This document shows positions 34,065 to 41,782 of a stretch of 45,945 nt of DNA, piece by piece. The notes beneath the pieces are model-generated. The model was given only the letters and a program-made list of their open reading frames with translations. It was not told where the DNA came from and ran no database searches. A program made the position numbers and the translations under genes. The stretch comes from an uncultured Granulicella sp. (GTDB taxonomy: Bacteria; Acidobacteriota; Terriglobia; Terriglobales; Acidobacteriaceae): positions 1 to 45,945 of the forward strand of contig CAIZFH010000228.1 in the NCBI GenBank assembly GCA_903932155.1, given 5' to 3'. Numbering within the stretch: the stretch's first letter is position 1; the number at the start of each line of letters is the position of its first letter.

Positions 34065-34106
34065 TAGGTACCAGGTGCCAGGTACTAGGTGCTAGGTGCT
34101 AGGTGC
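34065..34106 (+). repeat. Perfect heptad tandem array (6 units)
   Basis: Six contiguous units all fit YAGGTRC: TAGGTAC, CAGGTGC, CAGGTAC, then TAGGTGC three times. It lies 11 bp upstream of the start of the small gene at 33784-34053, in its leader. This is the cleanest copy in the window. Confidence 0.85.
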
Positions 34107-34148
34107 GACAGTCAGTGTTTACAGACAGAAAAAGTGCAAATACGGAGA

Positions 34149-34178
34149 TTCTGCCCTTCGACTGCGCTCAGGGCAGAA
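34149..34178. repeat. Dispersed palindromic element with flanking short direct repeats
   Basis: TTCTGCCCT (34149-34157) pairs perfectly with AGGGCAGAA (34170-34178) across 12 bases (TCGACTGCGCTC). CAGAATGACGACG then occurs twice (34174-34186 and about 34196-34208). The sequence has the look of widespread intergenic palindromes built on CCTTCGACTGCGCTCAGGG. It could also act as a bidirectional hairpin terminator for the XhlA-like gene. Confidence 0.55.
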
Positions 34179-34242
34179 TGACGACGTTATAGGGACAGAA
34201 TGACGACGCAGCAGATGCCAGAAGGACAACACTGCGGGGCAG

Positions 34243-34464
34243 TCAGTGTCTACCGAAGAGAAAGTCGATGGCGACGTGGGCGATGGTGAGCAGCGCGCCG
34301 AAGGCACCGGCCATACCTTTCAACCGCTGCACGGTTTTTTCGTGATCCATCATGCGGCCCTCCAGATGTACGAGGCGGCCTGGCTGACCAATGCCGAGAA
34401 CCTCGTTCATCTGGCTTTTCAAGACACATAAATCGGAGAGAACCTGTCCTTCAAAGTCCGTCAT
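34243..34464 (-). CDS. XhlA-like phage accessory protein
   Basis: A 73-residue protein with a helical, charged N-terminal part (E-x-x-M-M-D-H-E-K-T-V-Q-R-L-K) and one C-terminal membrane segment (M-A-G-A-F-G-A-L-L-T-I-A-H-V-A-I-D-F-L-F). This layout matches haemolysin XhlA/holin-associated proteins of phages. The ATG is preceded by GGAG. It lies 23 bp after the tail-tip gene, in the lysis position, but no endolysin is seen beside it. Confidence 0.65.
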   Translation of the reverse strand: MTDFEGQVLSDLCVLKSQMNEVLGIGQPGRLVHLEGRMMDHEKTVQRLKGMAGAFGALLTIAHVAIDFLFGRH

Positions 34465-34487
34465 TTTGGTGCTCCTTGTGTTGCGTT

Positions 34488-36827
34488 TTATGCGACCGGC
34501 AGATTGGTGAATACAGTGCTGGAAAGACGCGAATAGAGTGGCGGGCTAGAGGCGTCGAACATGCGGACGCAGTAGCTTTCCTGCTGTGCTGTGCGCGGAA
34601 TGGAGAAGCCTCGGACGAGGCTGCGCAGCACCAGGTTCTGGTCGACGCCTGCGCCGAAGTCTCCATCGCGCAGTCGCACCTCGAAGCCTCCGCCGATGGG
34701 TGGGTTGGTTCCTGCATCGATCTGCAATGCGGTTGTGGTGGCGCTGACCACGGTCAACTGCTGCAGGTTGGCGAGGACTGTTGCTGGAGCAGATAGCGCG
34801 GTTGGCGGCAGAAAGGAATCGGGCGCAATGGCTTCGGAGAGGGTTACGCCGAACGATTCGGCCCAGTCGTTGGCGAAGGCGATGCGGCATGTCAGTAGCT
34901 CGGGCACTGCGTTTCCATCGGTGAGGGTGACTTTACGGACGACCACGTTGAGCGTCTGGCGGTTGGCGGTGATGCTGAGAACGTCACCAGGCCATACGTC
35001 TGCGGATGGATTGATGGCGGCGTAGCTGCCCGCGATGGCTGCGGCACGGCTGCAGGCAAGGCTGAGGACGGCCTGCGCGGCGCTCTCGCAATCCGCGCTG
35101 GAGCGGGCGATTGGGCGAAGGACTTTGCCCAGCCAGCGCGCGGTGCCGGGCATTCCACTGGCGGCTTCCGCAGTAATACTTGCGGCGTCTTCGAGTCGCG
35201 CAATGGCGCGGGAGCGCAGACGATAGGAGACGGTGACGAGTTCTCTGGCGACGGGAATGCGACCGGCGAAGAATGTGATTTGACCGGCATCCGACATCTT
35301 GCAGTCGACGCCTTCTCCTGCGATTCCGATGAGGCGCGTCTGGGTGGCGCCACCGGGCAGCGTACTGACGATCCACATGGATCCGGTTTGCGTGACGGAG
35401 CAGGAGCCGATGGAGCCGGTGAGTTCGACACTGTTCACTGCCACGAAGGAGCAGCTTGCGGGCGAACTGGCGATTGCTCCGTCATATAGGACAGTTGCCG
35501 GCGTGTTGGAGGCGTTGCCCAGGTCGCGCAGGTCGAAGACAAGCTGCATGGGCGAACTGACGAGACCGCCGCCGAAGGACTGGATGACCCCATCGACACG
35601 GGGGTAGTAGGTCTGAAGGACGCGTTGCATCTCCGGAGCATGGAGCCGGATGCGGAGGGAGTATGCGTGGCCGGAGAGCAGGGTATAGGTGGTGCCTACC
35701 TCTGCTCCATTGACGAAGGGTGTGAGGACGGTGGCGCCTCCACTCTGGCGGACGTTGTATCCGGCGAAGCAGTTGGCACGCTGGGTGGCGCCGGAGTAGA
35801 GGCCGCAGAGGATGCCATCGGAGGGTGATGCGAGCTGGACGTTGTCCGCCTGAACGACGAGCGAGCCGCCCATTTCGACCGGATCGATGGCGAGGAGGGT
35901 GGTTTGGCCGTCGAAGCCGTTGCCGCCGGAGAGGACGAGGCCCGCGCCGCCAAGCGAGAGATGCGAGCCGGGATCGGTGACGCTCCAGGTCTGGGTGTTG
36001 AAGGCAGGCTGATCGAAGCTTTCGGCGAGCAGAGCAGATTTGGCGATATGAAACGGAGCATCCGAGAGCGTGAAGAGCGTGGTTGTGCCATCGCCGGCGA
36101 AGAGCTCGGAGGCATAGGCGGAGGGTTCTATCTCTCCGCTTAGTGTGACGTCGTTGGCCAGCTCCTTGACCATCGAGGTACTGAGTGCGGCAACCTGGAG
36201 AGTGCCGTCGCCCTGTCCCGCGTCGAAGTCGAGCGTGTGGGTGACGGAGCCAACCGGATTCATGCTGAGCGCGCCGTTGAGTACGCGATATGCGGCGCAG
36301 GTGGAACCGGCGATGCTGCCGGCGTTGGTGGACCAGGGCTGCGACGGTTGGGGGGTGAAGACGCCGATGGGTTTGCCGCTCTGCACCTGCGACGTGGTGA
36401 GCAGACCGGCCGCGGTGCGCGCGGTGAGGGTCTGCAGGAGCGAACCGGCGAGCACGGTGAAGCCGTCGGCGGTGAGGGTGAGGGACTGCTTGTCGAGCAG
36501 CCACTCATCGCTGATGGCGGTGAAGGCGACGCGATAGACCGGGCCTGCGAGGCCAACACCGACGTAGACAGGGACCGGTTCCGTGGCGAGGTACCCGGTG
36601 AAGAGCACCGCGCCACCGCGCGACGAGACCACGACGCGCGCGCGGCGGACGGGCACAGGCAAGGTGGAGGATGCCCCGGGATTTGCTGGCGCGCCTACAT
36701 CCAGCATCCCGGTGCAGCGGGAAGGCATATTGAGCACGCGCTCGATGGACAGAGGCTGGTCCGCGCAGAGTGCTGCACTGTAGTCGAGTGCGTCGTTGCC
36801 GTCGAGATTGTCGATGGTGAGGATCAT
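34488..36827 (-). CDS. Phage tail-tip/baseplate-like protein with lectin-like domain
   Basis: A 779-residue protein overlapping the portal stop by 4 bp (ATGA). The N-terminal part (M-I-L-T-I-D-N-L-D-G-N-D-A, then R-V-L-N-M-P-S-R) and V-L-F-T-G-Y-L-A have the character of tail-associated beta domains. The middle (about 270-430) resembles a concanavalin/LamG sandwich. A later stretch with V-W-P-G-D-V-L-S-I, and the C-terminal I-G-G-G-F-E-V-R-L-R-D-G-D-F-G, resemble tail-tip and fibronectin-like modules. It probably contacts the host surface. No assignment to a named phage protein is made. Confidence 0.65.
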   Translation of the reverse strand: MILTIDNLDGNDALDYSAALCADQPLSIERVLNMPSRCTGMLDVGAPANPGASSTLPVPVRRARVVVSSRGGAVLFTGYLATEPVPVYVGVGLAGPVYRVAFTAISDEWLLDKQSLTLTADGFTVLAGSLLQTLTARTAAGLLTTSQVQSGKPIGVFTPQPSQPWSTNAGSIAGSTCAAYRVLNGALSMNPVGSVTHTLDFDAGQGDGTLQVAALSTSMVKELANDVTLSGEIEPSAYASELFAGDGTTTLFTLSDAPFHIAKSALLAESFDQPAFNTQTWSVTDPGSHLSLGGAGLVLSGGNGFDGQTTLLAIDPVEMGGSLVVQADNVQLASPSDGILCGLYSGATQRANCFAGYNVRQSGGATVLTPFVNGAEVGTTYTLLSGHAYSLRIRLHAPEMQRVLQTYYPRVDGVIQSFGGGLVSSPMQLVFDLRDLGNASNTPATVLYDGAIASSPASCSFVAVNSVELTGSIGSCSVTQTGSMWIVSTLPGGATQTRLIGIAGEGVDCKMSDAGQITFFAGRIPVARELVTVSYRLRSRAIARLEDAASITAEAASGMPGTARWLGKVLRPIARSSADCESAAQAVLSLACSRAAAIAGSYAAINPSADVWPGDVLSITANRQTLNVVVRKVTLTDGNAVPELLTCRIAFANDWAESFGVTLSEAIAPDSFLPPTALSAPATVLANLQQLTVVSATTTALQIDAGTNPPIGGGFEVRLRDGDFGAGVDQNLVLRSLVRGFSIPRTAQQESYCVRMFDASSPPLYSRLSSTVFTNLPVA

Positions 36828-38077
36828 GAGGCCACCACCGTTCCAAGTTTGGGAAGCCCACGCATCTCGCGCACTTCCTCCACGGTGAGCACACCGGCTT
36901 TCAGAAGCTCGGTTTGGATCCGCAGCTCCTCCATCTCGTCGCGCGCTTCGAGGTCGTTGAAGCTGAATTCAAACTCTCGCCAGCCGAGTTTTTTTGCGAA
37001 GAGATCGCGTGTGATGTGTTCGGCGAGCAGCCTGGCAACGGGCACAATCGCGCTCTGGAAGGCCTCGTCTGCCATCTCGCCGGCGGTGGATTTGTTGACA
37101 TCCCCCTGAAGGCCAAGCAGCATGGGCGGCAGTTCGAAGGCGTTGGCGATCAAGCGCATGAGAAACTCCTGCCACTGGATGCGCAGATCGGCGTCTGTGC
37201 CGCCGGCGAAGCGAAGCACTTCGGGCTTCTGCTCGCAACTGAGAATGGGAACGCGGCCGGTGCCTTCGATCTCGTCCTGCCACCAGCGGATGAGACGGTC
37301 GTGCTGTTCTGGGGTGGCTTCGTTGAGCCAGAGAGCGTACTGCACCACGGAGTTGCTGGCGAGGCGGCCCGCATAGCGGTTGGCGGTGAGGAACTGGTTC
37401 ACGGTTTCGAAGGCGACCTCGAGGCGCCCCAGGCCGAAGGGCGTGTGGCTGCGCGGATTCAGGCGAATGTACATGAGCTCGTCGTCGAGCAGAGGGATGA
37501 GGTTCTTCCGGCCGAGTCCGCCCTGGGACTGCGCATAGCGAGGCTTGGCGGGGTCTCCATCCCAGGTGACGTCGATCTCGATGGTTGCGCCATCGACGGC
37601 CCATAGATGGAAGGGACGCTGCGCGTCGCCGGTGGACTCCATCTCGATGGTGCCAAAGCCGCCGACGAGAATATCTTCGAGCGCCTGCTCGAAGACGGTG
37701 TGGAAGCTGTCGCTGACGTTGGGCTCCTGCAGGCATCGGCGCAGCACCTGCATGCGCGCCTCCGCATCCGGGACTTCGTTGTTGCTGTAGCCGCGACGCA
37801 GCTTGATCTTCCAGTCCATGCTGGCGATCTTGTCCTTGACGACGTTGATGGCGCGCCGCGCCACGGGTGTCTCGGCAAACTTGCGCAGGTTGGCGGGAGT
37901 CGGCTTGGGCGTGGCGTTCTGTCCGGCCCTGCCCTGGCTCAACGGGCTCAGGATGGAGGGCAACAGAGCGGTCTTCCTCTCGCCCCTGGTTGCGTCTGCC
38001 GTATTCGTTTCCCTTGCTGCCGCATCGATCGCTGTCAGCCTCTGCCATGCATTCGTCACTGTTGTTCGAAGACCCAC
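36824..38077 (-). CDS. Phage portal protein
   Basis: A 417-residue portal-like protein, the dodecameric ring through which DNA enters a phage head. Supporting features are P-V-A-R-R-A-I-N-V-V-K-D-K-I-A-S-M-D-W-K-I near the N-terminus, F-G-T-I-E-M-E, Y-I-R-L-N-P-R-S-H-T-P-F-G-L-G-R-L-E-V-A-F-E-T-V, and L-P-P-M-L-L-G-L-Q-G-D-V-N-K-S-T-A. The start is GTG at 38077 with AGGGG upstream. Its promoter must lie after the terminator at 38106-38135. No protease or capsid gene follows, which is unusual. Confidence 0.85.
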   Translation of the reverse strand: MGLRTTVTNAWQRLTAIDAAARETNTADATRGERKTALLPSILSPLSQGRAGQNATPKPTPANLRKFAETPVARRAINVVKDKIASMDWKIKLRRGYSNNEVPDAEARMQVLRRCLQEPNVSDSFHTVFEQALEDILVGGFGTIEMESTGDAQRPFHLWAVDGATIEIDVTWDGDPAKPRYAQSQGGLGRKNLIPLLDDELMYIRLNPRSHTPFGLGRLEVAFETVNQFLTANRYAGRLASNSVVQYALWLNEATPEQHDRLIRWWQDEIEGTGRVPILSCEQKPEVLRFAGGTDADLRIQWQEFLMRLIANAFELPPMLLGLQGDVNKSTAGEMADEAFQSAIVPVARLLAEHITRDLFAKKLGWREFEFSFNDLEARDEMEELRIQTELLKAGVLTVEEVREMRGLPKLGTVVAS

Positions 38078-38105
38078 GTCTTCACCCCTTTCATTCTCTG
38101 TTGCA

Positions 38106-38135
38106 ATAAAAATGGCACAGCGAATAAGCTGTGCC
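38106..38135 (-). terminator. Intrinsic terminator after the DUF3037 gene
   Basis: On the minus strand GGCACAGC, loop TTATTC, GCTGTGCC (38114-38135) forms a perfect 8-bp stem followed by ATTTTTATT. It ends the kinase/DUF3037 transcript 49 bp after the DUF3037 stop and before the portal start, so the portal needs its own promoter or read-through. Confidence 0.75.
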
Positions 38136-38183
38136 TGCCTGCTGATATTTCCGGATCAAACTTAAAAACTTATGCCTTTCTCC

Positions 38184-39032
38184 TCAGAGCCGCAGATCAA
38201 TGCGCGCGGCCTGCGCGGCGCGGGCCAGATCGTTGGTCGTCAATACACGAATCTGCTGGCTCTCCATGGTCTGCACGCCGAAGCGGTACCGCTCCATGCT
38301 CTCTTCTTCAAACTCATGCTGCTCCCCACTCTCGTCCGATAGGGAGCGCAGCGGCTCCACCACGGCGGTCAGTTCCAGCGCGGCCCCCTCCACCCGGACG
38401 ACCCCTTCGCGCAGTGCGGGCGCGGTATACGCAAGCACCTTGGCTGCCTCCACATCGCCCTCGAGCGATACGGCGTGAAACATCTTGACCACGCCGTTGG
38501 GGCGATACCCGCAGTCGATCTTCATGGGATCGCCGGGCAGCGTGTACAGCGATGCGGCGATCCTCTTGCGCATCAAGGCCCACACGCCGACGCGTTCGAA
38601 GTGGGTGCGCATGGCCCCCGCGATCATGGCCCGGCCAGACCGCGTGTGCTCCACTTTCACGCGCAAAGGCTCCACATACAAACGCATCAACAGCTCCATC
38701 TCCGTCACGATGTTTTCCGCAAGGCAGGCACGGGACTCCGTCATCTGCAGCGAGTTGGAGAAGGTATCCTGGATGACCGCGATCAATGGCTTGTTGTCCG
38801 CCGGGCCCAGTCGCAGGCGCATCTCGATCTCGCCCTCCAATGCCTCCAGTAGTCCAATGTCGGCGTCCGCATCCATACATCGGACGCGGGTCCAGTCGCG
38901 CGTGAAGCGTATACGCGCAGTCTCCTCCCGGCCCGCCTCGCGCAGCAGGACGCCGATATTCGTATACTCGCCCTTCACCACATCCGGAACATAACGGATG
39001 AGGAAGAACTCACATGGGATACGCTCGGGCAA
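38184..39032 (-). CDS. DUF3037 domain protein
   Basis: A 282-residue protein. The N-terminal half matches DUF3037 (F-F-L-I-R-Y-V-P-D, E-Y-T-N-I-G-V-L-L, R-V-R-C-M-D-A-D-A-D-I); the C-terminal half is not recognised. The start is TTG at 39032, seven bases from a strong AGGAGG. DUF3037 genes commonly sit next to HipA-like kinase genes, as here, and the pair may be a toxin-antitoxin or defence unit; that role is inferred. A heptad array lies directly upstream in the leader and an intrinsic terminator follows. Confidence 0.82.
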   Translation of the reverse strand: MPERIPCEFFLIRYVPDVVKGEYTNIGVLLREAGREETARIRFTRDWTRVRCMDADADIGLLEALEGEIEMRLRLGPADNKPLIAVIQDTFSNSLQMTESRACLAENIVTEMELLMRLYVEPLRVKVEHTRSGRAMIAGAMRTHFERVGVWALMRKRIAASLYTLPGDPMKIDCGYRPNGVVKMFHAVSLEGDVEAAKVLAYTAPALREGVVRVEGAALELTAVVEPLRSLSDESGEQHEFEEESMERYRFGVQTMESQQIRVLTTNDLARAAQAARIDLRL

Positions 39033-39052
39033 CTTCGGCCTCCTTTCGTGAC

Positions 39053-39195
39053 TAGGTGCCAGGTACTAGGTGCTAGGTGTTAGGTGTAGTGCGAGACTCC
39101 CGATGCACTACTTGCAATTCAGATTCCATTTACCAACCAAATCCAAAGGTCCCAACCTGGATTCTGGCGCTCCTTGAACCTAGCACCTAGTACCC
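39053..39195. repeat. Paired inverted heptad arrays between kinase and DUF3037 genes
   Basis: Plus-strand array 39053-39087 has five units (TAGGTGC, CAGGTAC, TAGGTGC, TAGGTGT twice). Inverse array 39175-39195 has three (GAACCTA, GCACCTA, GTACCCA). The arms flank 87 bp and can pair in RNA. They fill most of the 175-bp gap between the two cassette genes. Confidence 0.75.
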
Positions 39196-39207
39196 AGTAA
39201 CTTTCTT

Positions 39208-40071
39208 CTACATCACGAACTTTCCAACTCCGTGTTCTCCAAACTGCGCTGCAACGGGAACGCTCAACTTTTTCTCCCACATCGGGAACGGCTCCCGATT
39301 TGAATCCCGAAACGAGGCGATCAACTCACGCAGACGCCCACGGCGTGCCAACATTTGCTCGGTCAAACGCTCTATCACGGCCATATCTCCCCCGTACCAT
39401 TCGGGAGGAACGCTCTCCGCGATGGCCCATAACTGGTCGGCCTGCATCGTCTCCATGCGGCTGAGCCAGGGCTCAAAGCTATCCCATCCAGTAACTCCTG
39501 CGTACACGCGGTTGCGCGCGTAGACTCCGCGAAGCGGCGTGTCGGGGAAGGTCCACTCGCCGGCGTTGAAGCAAAAGCCCTGGTCGATGAACGTGGCGCG
39601 ATACTTCCGCTCGCGCGGCTTGCGATCGAAGACCGCCTGACGGCCATTGCAGTTGCCGGCCCACTTATCGAGGGCCAGGATTCCCGCGAACTCCCTCAGA
39701 TTGCGGACCTCATCCAGTTGCTGCTCGGGGAGGTAGTCCACCACCTGGCCGGGCATGAGTCCGCCCACAAACTGGCTGCCGAACTGTAATCCCGAACGAT
39801 ACCTCTCCCTCTTTCCGTGCGGCAACTCCAGGTGCATGCCGGCGGAGTTCGAAATCAGCCACTCGCTAACCTCGACCACATCGCTGGACGGCACCGTCAA
39901 TCCGGTGGCCTGGGCCAGCCGCGTGGCGATCAGCTCATTGGCCAGCACGCGCAGATGTTGCGGGTTGTTCTGAAACTTGACGACCCAGAGCTTTCCATCC
40001 GCGCCGAGCATCAACTGGCTCTGTGCTCCGCCCCGCATTCTCCGAATCGCCTGTACCGCAAGCACCGCCAA
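39208..40071 (-). CDS. HipA-like serine/threonine kinase-fold protein
   Basis: A 287-residue protein of the HipA-family kinase group. W-V-V-K-F (K32) and E46 suit the ATP-binding lysine and helix-C glutamate; L-D135-K-W-A-G-N-C-N-G-R-Q is the catalytic loop and F-I-D163-Q-G the metal-binding D-x-G. It lacks the HipA N-terminal subdomain. The start is TTG at 40071 or GTG at 40065. A target is unknown; HipA itself phosphorylates a tRNA synthetase. It starts 33 bp after the terminase stop, and with DUF3037 forms a cassette inside the phage block. Confidence 0.82.
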   Translation of the reverse strand: MAVLAVQAIRRMRGGAQSQLMLGADGKLWVVKFQNNPQHLRVLANELIATRLAQATGLTVPSSDVVEVSEWLISNSAGMHLELPHGKRERYRSGLQFGSQFVGGLMPGQVVDYLPEQQLDEVRNLREFAGILALDKWAGNCNGRQAVFDRKPRERKYRATFIDQGFCFNAGEWTFPDTPLRGVYARNRVYAGVTGWDSFEPWLSRMETMQADQLWAIAESVPPEWYGGDMAVIERLTEQMLARRGRLRELIASFRDSNREPFPMWEKKLSVPVAAQFGEHGVGKFVM

Positions 40072-40104
40072 CCGAGCCTACCTCGCTCCTGAAGGATACT
40101 GCAA

Positions 40105-41625
40105 TCAGGCTGCCCGCTTCCTGTTCGAACCATTTTGCAACCTCTCCGCCCTTACCGCCTGGCCCAGCGCCATTGCCATCAGGCAGTCGTCGTGCGCACC
40201 GCTTGCTGCTGCTGTCTTTCCTCCGGGATAACTGACAAACGTGCGGCACTCCTCCAGCAGCTTCCTGCTTAGGAACAACATTGGAGATTCCACCAGCAGC
40301 GCACCCATACGGCTGATCATGGCAGGCTTCGAGCCTGCCGAAGTCAGCCATCCCGCCACACCGGCCTGCTCGTACACATGCGCGTACTTCTCCAGGGCAT
40401 CCAGATAGGCGAGCACACCGGACCCATGATTGTTTCGCTCCACGGCAAGCAGAGCACCGTGGCCGAGACCACCGTACTCGCGGCCCAGGGCTGCTGTGAC
40501 GCGCGCCAGCTCCAGGGTCCCGAGTCGCTGCTGTAGCTCGGCGCATTGCATCCCGGTATCCAGATCGATCACTTGGGCCGCGGCAAAATCTCCATCGGAC
40601 CCGCCACCGGCCGGATCGACGGCAACAATGTATTCCTTTCCGGGCTGTGGCGGCAGCCAAATTCGCAGGGTCCCATTGCGCCGCGTCTCCACGGGATCCT
40701 GTACCGCGGCCAAACGTTGCTCCACGGCTTCCATGTCGAAACAGCAATCTCCCGAGGTGCGGAAACACAGCTCGGCATCCTCGGCAAACTCCTGGGTGCG
40801 CAGGCCACGATAGCTGGCTTCCAGGCTGCGGCGAAATCCAATCTGCGCGGCGGTCAATCCATGCTTTTCTACTAGCGCAAGCTCCTCTTCGCGCAGGTCC
40901 GTGACCGGAGCCGAACGATAGGCCTGCTCCATCCACCAGGGATAGAAGTGCTTCACCACTCCATTCTCGCTCGCCTGTTGCCACTCCTCATAGAAGCATC
41001 CATAAGCCCCGTTGGGCGTGCTCTCGAGCACCATCTCTCCTTCGGGCACGAGCGCGGCGCGCAGTCCGGCCAGGGTCTCCGCGGCGTCACCGGGCCAGCG
41101 CGATACCTCGCTGCAGTGCATGTTCTGCACGGTCAGGCCGCGGCCGGCGCTCTCCTCCGAAGCGCTGAGCACGCGGAACTCGCTGTCCAGCACGGGGAAG
41201 ACCATCTGTCCGACGTTGGCCCGGCTGCGTCGAAGGCATCCCTGGCGCATGCTCCTGGGAAGGCACTCCCAGAAGCGCTGCACCATGCGGAAGATACTCT
41301 CCGCCGCCTCGCGCGTCTGGGCCACCTGCACGGTCAGCACACCGCGAGCGGTGATGGTCTTCAGGAAGAACCTTCCCGCCACCCACGTTGTGATGCCCAT
41401 CTGGCGCGCCTTGACGACGATGTTCCGGCGCCCCCGATCGCGCTCGAACCGGGCCTGCACCGGGTTCGCAATCAAAGCACTCTCTCGCCCGGAGCGATCT
41501 CTGATCCTGAGTAACTCGCGAGCGAGAGTTACCGACCGCGTTTCTCCGTTCGGCCCGCCCGATGGCTCATCGAAATGCTTTCCGAATTGCAACAAGTCAT
41601 CCAGCACATACTCCGCACCTTTCAT
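40105..41625 (-). CDS. Phage terminase large subunit
   Basis: A 506-residue DNA-packaging motor. The N-terminal ATPase shows V-K-A-R-Q-M-G-I-T-T (71-80), a variant Walker A, and later V-L-E-S-T-P-N-G. The C-terminal RuvC-like nuclease starts Y-I-V-A-V-D-P-A-G-G-G-S-D-G-D-F and ends near G-A-H-D-D-C-L-M-A-M-A, the terminal catalytic Asp. All blocks are present in order, so the gene looks intact. No small terminase gene is recognised next to it. The 157-bp gap before it holds a CCGCAC/GTGCGG hairpin near 41663-41676 and no gene. Confidence 0.88.
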   Translation of the reverse strand: MKGAEYVLDDLLQFGKHFDEPSGGPNGETRSVTLARELLRIRDRSGRESALIANPVQARFERDRGRRNIVVKARQMGITTWVAGRFFLKTITARGVLTVQVAQTREAAESIFRMVQRFWECLPRSMRQGCLRRSRANVGQMVFPVLDSEFRVLSASEESAGRGLTVQNMHCSEVSRWPGDAAETLAGLRAALVPEGEMVLESTPNGAYGCFYEEWQQASENGVVKHFYPWWMEQAYRSAPVTDLREEELALVEKHGLTAAQIGFRRSLEASYRGLRTQEFAEDAELCFRTSGDCCFDMEAVEQRLAAVQDPVETRRNGTLRIWLPPQPGKEYIVAVDPAGGGSDGDFAAAQVIDLDTGMQCAELQQRLGTLELARVTAALGREYGGLGHGALLAVERNNHGSGVLAYLDALEKYAHVYEQAGVAGWLTSAGSKPAMISRMGALLVESPMLFLSRKLLEECRTFVSYPGGKTAAASGAHDDCLMAMALGQAVRAERLQNGSNRKRAA

Positions 41626-41782
41626 CGCAACCCCATCCCCCGTGTCTTCGGATCGGCCACTGCCGCACTTGTGCGGACGGTATGAGAGATCTATCCGTCC
41701 CGTCCGCCAGGCGCATAAGGGAGTGCAACCTTGTTACGGCATGGCGTTGTTCTCAGAAAAAATAGCTGGCTGGAGCGACTGC

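Noticed and set aside
39053-39195. Heptad repeats considered as a CRISPR array
   Set aside because: Units are 7 bp and contiguous, without spacers, and no cas genes are present.
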